DNA of 5,612 bases. It comes from Lachnospiraceae bacterium (lineage in GTDB: Bacteria; Bacillota; Clostridia; Lachnospirales; Lachnospiraceae). The stretch covers positions 879 through 6,490 of the forward strand of contig WQST01000138.1 of assembly GCA_009787745.1 (NCBI GenBank). The letters are read 5' to 3'. The notes under the pieces were generated by a model, which had not been told where the DNA came from, made no database searches, and was given only the letters and a program-made list of their open reading frames with translations. Positions 1 to 4,476 of the stretch are shown here, one piece after another (the stretch's first letter is position 1; each line of letters starts with the position of its first letter). Made by a program: the position numbers and the translations under genes.

Positions 1-587
1 AAAGCAATCAGGAAATATTTACATTGACCGAACTGGTCAACCAATTTGATTATCGCCGTATTTCAAAATCCCCGGCGGTTTTCGATATCGGTAAATTGCG
101 TTGGATGAACGGCGAGTATATTAAAGCGATGGATTTCGCCCCCTTTTATGAAGCGGTTTTACCGATTATCAGGGAGACGATCGGGAAAGATTTAGATTTT
201 AAGAAGATTGCCGAAATCGTTAAGACAAGAATTGAACTATGGTCGGATATTCCCGATTTGATTGATTTCCTCGCGGAGTTGCCTTTATATGATACCGCAA
301 TGTACACACATAAGAAAATGAAGACCACTGCGGAAAGCTCGCGCCAAATACTTAAGGAGGTGATACCGCTCATTTCTGAGTGCGATGATTTTAGCAATGA
401 TAATTTATACTCGCTCTTAACGGAATTTGCCGCCGCCAAAGAATACAAAAACGGTTATGTCATGTGGCCGATAAGAACCGCTTTGTCGGGCAAGCAAATG
501 ACTCCCGCAGGAGCAACGGAGATTCTGGAACTTTTGGGGAAGGAAGAATCTTTGAAACGATTAAACAAAGGGATTGAAATATTGTAA
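1..587 (+). CDS. gltX: Glutamyl-tRNA synthetase, C-terminal part (5' end outside window)
   Basis: Cytoplasmic class I aminoacyl-tRNA synthetase that charges tRNA(Glu) with glutamate using ATP. Only the last 194 codons are present, in the frame starting at base 3. The frame is open to the left edge (residues SNQEIFTLTEL), so the TTG at 24 is an internal codon and not a start. The visible part covers the junction after the catalytic core (SKSPAVFD, then LRWMNGEYIK; this SKS is not the KMSKS loop, which lies upstream outside the window). It continues into the all-helical anticodon-binding domain and ends with the family-typical segment MWPIRTALSG...TPAGATEILELLGKEESLKRL. The TPAG/ILGKEESL-style ending resembles Bacillota GltX. 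The TAA stop is followed by AT-rich DNA without a clear terminator hairpin, so transcription may continue into the small gene 80 bp downstream. The identification is recall-based but strong. Confidence 0.95.
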   Translation, partial: SNQEIFTLTELVNQFDYRRISKSPAVFDIGKLRWMNGEYIKAMDFAPFYEAVLPIIRETIGKDLDFKKIAEIVKTRIELWSDIPDLIDFLAELPLYDTAMYTHKKMKTTAESSRQILKEVIPLISECDDFSNDNLYSLLTEFAAAKEYKNGYVMWPIRTALSGKQMTPAGATEILELLGKEESLKRLNKGIEIL

Positions 588-652
588 TAAATTAAACATG
601 GTCTTAATATTATTTAATGTTCGATATGAAAATTTATATGACAATAAGATTT

Positions 653-659
653 GAGGGAG
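653..659 (+). promoter_or_regulatory. Strong ribosome binding site of the small acidic protein gene
   Basis: GAGGGAG lies 7 nt before the ATG at 667. It is a strong Shine-Dalgarno match at good spacing and is the main reason to believe this short gene is translated from this start. Confidence 0.8.
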
Positions 660-666
660 TAGAAGT

Positions 667-930
667 ATGAATGAATTTGATGATTTAGTGTTAGCTTGTT
701 TTTTGAAAAAACAAAGCCGGTTGTTTCCGGAAAAGGTAGCCGAGACCCTTGACGAAGCCGAAGCTTTCTTGGAAGAGAGTATGGCGATGGTCGTCAATAC
801 GGTAGATGAAGTTTGGGAATATTTCGAAGAAGAAGGGCTTGATCTTAATGGGCTTACCAAAGATGAACTGCTGGAAGCAGAAGAAGTATTCGCGGTGGGA
901 GACGGGCGTTATTTAATCGTTCAAGGATAA
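667..930 (+). CDS. Small, highly acidic conserved-looking hypothetical protein (87 aa)
   Basis: I do not recognise a defined function. The protein has about 23 Asp/Glu against 6 Lys/Arg, so it is strongly negative. Its core is predicted helical (FPEKVAETLDEAEAFLEES, then VDEVWEYFEEEG), and it ends in a short likely strand, GDGRYLIVQG. It has no signal peptide or membrane segment and is presumably cytosolic. One cysteine (C11) lies in the LACFLKK stretch. I believe proteins of this shape occur as uncharacterised small proteins in Bacillota, but that is from memory. Support for a real gene is the strong GAGGGAG site 7 nt before the ATG, a coherent amphipathic composition, and a position just after gltX on the same strand with no terminator between. 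Its last 18 bp overlap the 3' end of the opposite-strand HAD gene. It could be cotranscribed with gltX or have its own weak promoter. Confidence 0.8.
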   Translation: MNEFDDLVLACFLKKQSRLFPEKVAETLDEAEAFLEESMAMVVNTVDEVWEYFEEEGLDLNGLTKDELLEAEEVFAVGDGRYLIVQG

Positions 931-1743
931 ATCGATAATATTCATTAATGCATGTATTAAGCCATCATGATTATTATCATATTCAGTAATTATATCAGCG
1001 CTTTGCTTTAGTCTGTCCAAACCATTAATCATTACAATACTAGTTCCGGCGGCTTCAAGCATTGAAGAGTCATTTTCCTCATCACCGGCGGCGATCGCAT
1101 CGGTGATGGGGATGTTTAAAATTCCGCAAAGTTTTTTTAGGGCATTTCCCTTACCTGACGCCGCCGGAAGAATATCAAGATAGTAAGGCCCCGAAAAAGC
1201 CGCCGTTACTTCGGGGACGAGGCTATGCAATTTTTCCTGTAATAATTCAAGATTTTCCCGCTTATCCAAATCGACAGCCAGACATTTATAAGGGTCTTCG
1301 CTTAACTCGGCAACAAAATCATCAGTAAAAATAACAGGTGTTTTTATAACGCGTTTATAATAAGTCAATTCTTTACATTCATATGGCGCAATAATATGCG
1401 TTTCGCTATATGTTTGCCCGTAAATATTAAGTTCGGAAGCGATCTTAAGAATTTTCAGCGCATTTTTTTTCGGCATCGGTATTTTATAAAGCGTTTTCGC
1501 ATTGCCGCAGTCAAAAATTTGCCCGCCGTTATAACCAACCAAAAATACCCCGGGAAAATCAAGCCCGATTTCATCCTTAACATCTCCGACACTATTAATA
1601 TCACGGCCTGAACTTAAAACCAAATAATGCCCTGCCATGCAAAAATCGCGGAGATATTCATATGTTTTATTGCTTATCTGCTTTTTACTGTTTAAAAGAG
1701 TACCGTCTAAATCAGTAAAAAGGATTTTCTTATTAATCTTCAT
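913..1743 (-). CDS. Cof-type HAD-IIB family hydrolase (sugar-phosphate/FMN phosphatase-like)
   Basis: A haloacid dehalogenase superfamily phosphatase, expected to hydrolyse small phosphorylated metabolites with Mg2+ in the cytosol; the substrate cannot be read from the sequence. With the ATG at 1743 it has 276 residues, usual for Cof-like proteins. All four HAD motifs are visible: motif I DLDGT at 11-15 (nucleophile Asp11, acid/base Asp13), motif II LSSGR at 43-47, motif III Lys198 in SGKGNAL, and motif IV GDEENDSSML at 220-229. The long insert between motifs II and III is the C2B cap (IIB type). An in-frame ATG directly upstream (1746) is equally possible. Longer in-frame extension upstream runs inside ykpA and lacks family similarity. 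The start lies within the last codons of ykpA (11-bp overlap) with no good Shine-Dalgarno, which suggests translational coupling in a ykpA-HAD operon. The 3' end overlaps the convergent small gene by 18 bp. Confidence 0.92.
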   Translation of the reverse strand: MKINKKILFTDLDGTLLNSKKQISNKTYEYLRDFCMAGHYLVLSSGRDINSVGDVKDEIGLDFPGVFLVGYNGGQIFDCGNAKTLYKIPMPKKNALKILKIASELNIYGQTYSETHIIAPYECKELTYYKRVIKTPVIFTDDFVAELSEDPYKCLAVDLDKRENLELLQEKLHSLVPEVTAAFSGPYYLDILPAASGKGNALKKLCGILNIPITDAIAAGDEENDSSMLEAAGTSIVMINGLDRLKQSADIITEYDNNHDGLIHALMNIIDLSLND

Positions 1744-3370
1744 CATCTGTCTGCTTCGTGTAAACAGCCGTCCTTTTACGTGCCATGGCATCACCTTCAA
1801 GGTATTCATCATATGTTGTAATCTTATCGATTAATGAGCCGTCAGGCATAATTTCCATAATCCGGTTGGCGGTAGTTTGGACGAATTGATGGTCATGACA
1901 GGCAAAAAGTGAAACGCCGGGGAATTTAATTAAGCCGTTATTTAAGGCTGTGATGGCTTCCATATCAAGATGGTTGGTCGGCTCGTCGAGAATCAGGCAA
2001 TTCGACCCGCTAATCATCATTTTTGATAAAAGGCAACGGACTTTTTCACCGCCCGAGAGGATTTTAACTTTTTTTACCCCGTCTTCCCCTGCGAAGAGCA
2101 TCCGCCCTAAGAAGCCGCGGACGTAAGTGGCGTCTTTGTTGGTTGAATATCCTGTCAGCCATTCGGCGATAGTTAAATCATTATTAAACTCTGCGCCGCT
2201 GTCTTTTGGGAAATATGCCTGCGTAGTGGTAATGCCCCATTTATAAGTGCCTTCATCGGGTTCGATTTCACCGGCCAAAATCTGAAAGAGTGTTGAAATA
2301 GCAAATTCATTACCGCCGACAAAAGCGATTTTATCATCATGTCCCATAATAAATGAGATATTATCAAGGACTTTTTCACCGTTCACGGTTTTAGAAATAT
2401 TTTCGGCGACTAAGACTTCGTTACCGATTTCCCGTTCAGGGCGGAAATCAATATAAGGATATTTACGGCTTGACGGGCGGATATCATCAAGTTCAATTTT
2501 TTCTAAAGCGCGTTTTCGGGAAGTGGCTTGCTTGGATTTGGAAGCATTGGCGGAAAAACGGCTGATAAATTCTTGCAGTTCTTTGATTTTTTCCTCTTTT
2601 TTCTTATTGGCTTCCTTCATTTGCTTGATAAGTAACTGGCTTGATTCATACCAGAAATCATAGTTTCCGGCATAAAGTTGGATTTTGCCGTAATCGATAT
2701 CGGCGATATGCGTGCAAACTTTGTTAAGGAAGTAGCGGTCATGGGAGACGACGATAACGGTATTATTGAAATTAATGAGAAATTCTTCAAACCACGCAAT
2801 CGCGTCAAGGTCTAAATGGTTGGTCGGTTCGTCAAGCAATAATATGTCAGGACTACCGAACAACGCTTTGGCAAGCAAAACTTTGACTTTCTCACTGCCG
2901 CTTAATTCACTCATGACAGTATAGTGGATTTCTGTCTCAAGACCTAAACCGTTTAGTAACATAGCCGCGTTTGATTCAGCTTCCCAGCCGTCCATTTCGG
3001 CAAATTCGCCTTCCAGTTCGCTGGCGCGGATACCGTCGGCGTCGGAGAAATCTTCTTTGGCGTAGATCGCGTCTTTTTCCTTCATTACTTCATAAAGGCG
3101 GGCATTTCCCATGATAACGACATCCATCACAGGATAATCATCATATTTGAAATGATCCTGTTCAAGCACGGAAAGGCGCTGCCCGGGGGTGATATGGATA
3201 TCACCTTTGGTAGTTTCTAGTTTCCCGGCGAGTATTTTTAAAAAAGTCGATTTACCCGCACCGTTAGCACCGATTAAGCCATAGCAATTGCCTTCGGTGA
3301 ATTTGATATTAACATCTTCGAACAGGGCGCGTTTACCCAGACGAAGTGTGACATTACTGGCACTGATCAT
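1733..3370 (-). CDS. ykpA: ABC-F family ATPase, YkpA/YbiT type
   Basis: A soluble tandem-ATPase ABC protein without membrane domains. ABC-F proteins bind the ribosome and act on translation; the exact role of the YkpA branch is not settled. From the chosen start it has 545 residues, close to B. subtilis YkpA. Domain 1 has Walker A GANGAGKST (34-42), signature LSGSE (156-160), Walker B LLLDEP (177-182) and switch His210. A charged, coiled-coil-like linker follows, with the ANASKSKQATSRKRALEKI segment (274-292) typical of the ABC_tran_Xtn region. Domain 2 has signature LSGGE (438-442), Walker B LILDEP (459-464) and His492, but its Walker A is degenerate (GGNEFAIST, 352-360, Ile in place of Lys). 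The ATG at 3370 is preferred over ATGs at 3382 and 3418. It has GAGG 6 nt upstream, and the protein then begins MISASNVTLRLG, as homologues do. The 3418 ATG lies next to the predicted -10 box. It is probably transcribed with the HAD gene downstream. Confidence 0.95.
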   Translation of the reverse strand: MISASNVTLRLGKRALFEDVNIKFTEGNCYGLIGANGAGKSTFLKILAGKLETTKGDIHITPGQRLSVLEQDHFKYDDYPVMDVVIMGNARLYEVMKEKDAIYAKEDFSDADGIRASELEGEFAEMDGWEAESNAAMLLNGLGLETEIHYTVMSELSGSEKVKVLLAKALFGSPDILLLDEPTNHLDLDAIAWFEEFLINFNNTVIVVSHDRYFLNKVCTHIADIDYGKIQLYAGNYDFWYESSQLLIKQMKEANKKKEEKIKELQEFISRFSANASKSKQATSRKRALEKIELDDIRPSSRKYPYIDFRPEREIGNEVLVAENISKTVNGEKVLDNISFIMGHDDKIAFVGGNEFAISTLFQILAGEIEPDEGTYKWGITTTQAYFPKDSGAEFNNDLTIAEWLTGYSTNKDATYVRGFLGRMLFAGEDGVKKVKILSGGEKVRCLLSKMMISGSNCLILDEPTNHLDMEAITALNNGLIKFPGVSLFACHDHQFVQTTANRIMEIMPDGSLIDKITTYDEYLEGDAMARKRTAVYTKQTDDED

Positions 3371-3375
3371 GGAGA

Positions 3376-3382
3376 ACCTCAT
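3376..3382 (-). promoter_or_regulatory. Ribosome binding site deciding the ykpA start
   Basis: Read on the minus strand, ATGAGGT places GAGG 6 nt before the ATG at 3370. The ATG at 3382 overlaps this site and so is unlikely to be the start. Confidence 0.7.
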
Positions 3383-3409
3383 AGTTTTATTAATAACGGC
3401 AACATTTTT

Positions 3410-3437
3410 ATTATACATAAGTAAGGGAAAAAAGCAA
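3410..3437 (-). promoter_or_regulatory. Predicted sigma-A promoter of the ykpA-HAD operon
   Basis: On the minus strand there is a perfect -10 box TATAAT (3415-3410). A weak -35 box TTGCTT (3437-3432) lies 16 bp upstream. Transcription would start near 3403, giving a leader of about 33 nt before the ATG at 3370. The -35 is one arm of the palindrome at 3432-3446. Confidence 0.6.
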
Positions 3438-3446
3438 GCGTTGCTT
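3432..3446. repeat. Palindrome between divergent promoters, candidate operator
   Basis: AAGCAA-GCG-TTGCTT is a perfect 6-bp inverted repeat with a 3-bp spacer. Its left arm is the predicted -35 of the leftward promoter. Its right arm abuts the -35 of the rightward promoter, sharing two bases with it. This position would suit a repressor acting on both directions. A short AT/GC palindrome can also arise by chance, and no second copy was seen. Confidence 0.4.
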
Positions 3447-3473
3447 GAATAATCTTGAAATATGCGGTAAAAT
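3445..3473 (+). promoter_or_regulatory. Predicted sigma-A promoter of the AAC(3)-family gene
   Basis: The -35 box TTGAAT (3445-3450) is separated by exactly 17 bp from the -10 box TAAAAT (3468-3473), which matches the consensus at 5 of 6 positions. The expected start is near 3480, giving a leader of about 30 nt before the ATG at 3509. Confidence 0.6.
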
Positions 3474-3498
3474 ATGTATTGTTCACGGCCAATTAAAC

Positions 3499-3503
3499 AG
3501 GAG
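3499..3503 (+). promoter_or_regulatory. Ribosome binding site of the AAC(3)-family gene
   Basis: AGGAG lies 5 nt before the ATG at 3509, a good Shine-Dalgarno match that supports this start. Confidence 0.75.
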
Positions 3504-3508
3504 ACATC

Positions 3509-4303
3509 ATGTACACAAAAGAACTCTTAATCGCTGATATCGCAAAAAGTGGCATTGACCCAAACGGAACGTTGTTAGTTCATTCGTCATGTAAAAGTGT
3601 CGGTGCTTGTGAAAATAACGGCGATACTATTTTGGATGCATTTATTGAATACATGCAAAACGGCTTGCTGATTTTCCCGACCCATACTTGGGATACAGTC
3701 GAATGGACTAAGTTTAACAAGGATGGCTTTCCGGTCGGCAAAAAAAATATCTACGACCCCGCAAAGATGCCGTCTTGCGTGGGGATTTTATCGAATCTGT
3801 TTTTGCGGCGAGATGGCGTCGTACGTTCGCTCCACCCAACCCATTCGCTGGCGGCACGCGGGAAAGACGCGGTCAGTTTTACAAGCGGTGAAGAATTGAC
3901 CGCCTCACCTTGCCCGCGCTTCGGTTGCTACGGAAAGCTGTACGACCGAAAAGCGCAAGTTTTATTTATGGGCTGTGATTTATCAAAGAATACTTATTTA
4001 CATGGCGTTGAAGAGTGGAATGAAATTCCCGAACGGCTAACGGATAAACCGCAGGAAATTTTCATAAAACTAAATAATGAACTTCTTCCTTGCCCCCAGT
4101 ATCGGCATTACTATCAAAACGGTGATGTTTCGGAAAATTATATTAAAGCAGAAGAGCTTTTCATAAGGGAAGGCGCAGCGGCTTACGCCCAAATAGGAGA
4201 CGCTCAAAGTATCTTATGTGACGCGGTAAAAATGGCAGATTTAATCAGTAAATATCTAACTATAAAGCCTGATTTATTTGCCGACGATAAACCAATCAAA
4301 TGA
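3509..4303 (+). CDS. AAC(3)-family (Antibiotic_NAT) N-acetyltransferase homologue
   Basis: Predicted acetyl-CoA-dependent N-acetyltransferase of the aminoglycoside 3-N-acetyltransferase fold, cytosolic, 264 residues, about full length for the family. Recognisable features in order: LLVHSS (22-27), GLLIFPTHTWD (52-62), RSLHPTHSLAARG (106-118) with the conserved HPxHS histidines, SPCPRFGCYGKLYD (133-146), and GCDLSKNTYLHGVEEW (155-170), which corresponds to the glycine/histidine-containing substrate-side segment. Family members include true aminoglycoside resistance enzymes (AAC(3)), B. subtilis YokD and biosynthetic acetyltransferases. Many chromosomal relatives have no shown resistance activity, so the substrate is unknown here. 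It has eight cysteines, a fairly high number, which would suit an anaerobe. It has its own promoter and ribosome binding site and is transcribed away from ykpA. No intrinsic terminator is visible after the TGA stop. Confidence 0.9.
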   Translation: MYTKELLIADIAKSGIDPNGTLLVHSSCKSVGACENNGDTILDAFIEYMQNGLLIFPTHTWDTVEWTKFNKDGFPVGKKNIYDPAKMPSCVGILSNLFLRRDGVVRSLHPTHSLAARGKDAVSFTSGEELTASPCPRFGCYGKLYDRKAQVLFMGCDLSKNTYLHGVEEWNEIPERLTDKPQEIFIKLNNELLPCPQYRHYYQNGDVSENYIKAEELFIREGAAAYAQIGDAQSILCDAVKMADLISKYLTIKPDLFADDKPIK

Positions 4304-4311
4304 AAAAACAC

Positions 4312-4340
4312 TTTCATTTACAACGACGATTTGGTACAAT
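4312..4340 (+). promoter_or_regulatory. Predicted extended -10 promoter of the MFS transporter gene
   Basis: TGGTACAAT (4332-4340) fits an extended -10 element (TGn plus TACAAT, 5 of 6 matches). The -35 region 17 bp upstream (TTTCAT, 4312-4317) is poor, as extended -10 promoters tolerate. A better -35-like TTTACA (4317-4322) is only 12 bp away, too close for this -10. The transcript would begin near 4347, at the foot of the first hairpin, leaving a leader of about 130 nt. Confidence 0.45.
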
Positions 4341-4344
4341 ACTA

Positions 4345-4405
4345 GCGTGAAGAATAATTCTAAGTTCGCAAAAGACGCGAACTAAGAATTATTAAAGCTT
4401 CACGC
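4345..4405 (+). other. Leader hairpin 1: long two-part stem, no U-tract
   Basis: The outer stem has 8 bp: GCGTGAAG (4345-4352) pairs with CTTCACGC (4398-4405). The inner stem pairs 4353-4369 with 4377-4393, 17 positions with a single A-A mismatch (4362/4384). A 4-nt bulge AAAG (4394-4397) separates the two stems on the 3' side. The loop is AAAAGAC (4370-4376). No T-run follows on either strand, so it is not a standard Rho-independent terminator. It sits where the MFS transcript should begin. Confidence 0.75.
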
Positions 4406-4406
4406 G

Positions 4407-4436
4407 GTAAGAATGGCATAAAGACGCCATTCTTAC
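4407..4436 (+). other. Leader hairpin 2: perfect 11-bp stem
   Basis: GTAAGAATGGC (4407-4417) pairs perfectly with GCCATTCTTAC (4426-4436) around the 8-nt loop ATAAAGAC. It begins two bases after hairpin 1. Its loop and closing bases AAAGACGC (4420-4427) are identical to 4371-4378 of hairpin 1. No T-run follows. Confidence 0.75.
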
Positions 4437-4447
4437 GGGCTATTGGA

Positions 4448-4463
4448 GTCGTGCAGGCACGAC
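4448..4463 (+). other. Leader hairpin 3, just before the MFS ribosome binding site
   Basis: GTCGTGC (4448-4454) is the exact complement of GCACGAC (4457-4463), with AG between. In RNA the innermost pair would open to give a 6-bp stem and a 4-nt loop. It ends 3 nt before the AAGG (4467-4470) that serves as the MFS ribosome binding site, so that site stays unpaired in this fold. Confidence 0.65.
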
Positions 4464-4476
4464 ATTAAGGTTAAGT

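Noticed and set aside
146..448. Minus-strand open frames at 146-448 and 561-860
   Set aside because: They lie opposite gltX and the small acidic gene, have no good start signals, and their compositions are those of antisense shadows.
24..587. A complete 187-residue gene starting at TTG 24
   Set aside because: The same frame is open to base 3 and the extra residues continue the GltX alignment (NQEIFTLTEL), so the TTG is an internal leucine codon of a truncated gene.
588..652. A separate promoter for the small acidic gene (for example TATATG at 635-640 or TAAGAT at 645-650)
   Set aside because: No -35 box better than 3 of 6 lies at proper spacing. AT-rich DNA gives such matches by chance.
1396..1834. 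Plus-strand open frames at 1396-1611 and 1637-1834
   Set aside because: They lie fully antisense to the HAD gene with its four intact motifs, and there is no ribosome binding site.
3371..3418. Longer ykpA N-terminus from ATG 3418 or 3382
   Set aside because: ATG 3418 lies beside the predicted -10 box, ATG 3382 overlaps the ribosome binding site, and the extra residues do not match the family's N-terminus.
4345..4436. Rho-independent terminators for the AAC(3) gene
   Set aside because: The stems are strong, but neither is followed by a T-run in either direction, and a promoter appears to lie upstream of them, so a leader is a better reading.
4345..4463. CRISPR repeats, T-box or a known riboswitch
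   Set aside because: There are no regularly spaced direct repeats, no T-box AGGGUGGNACCGCG-like sequence, and no riboswitch core that I recognise.
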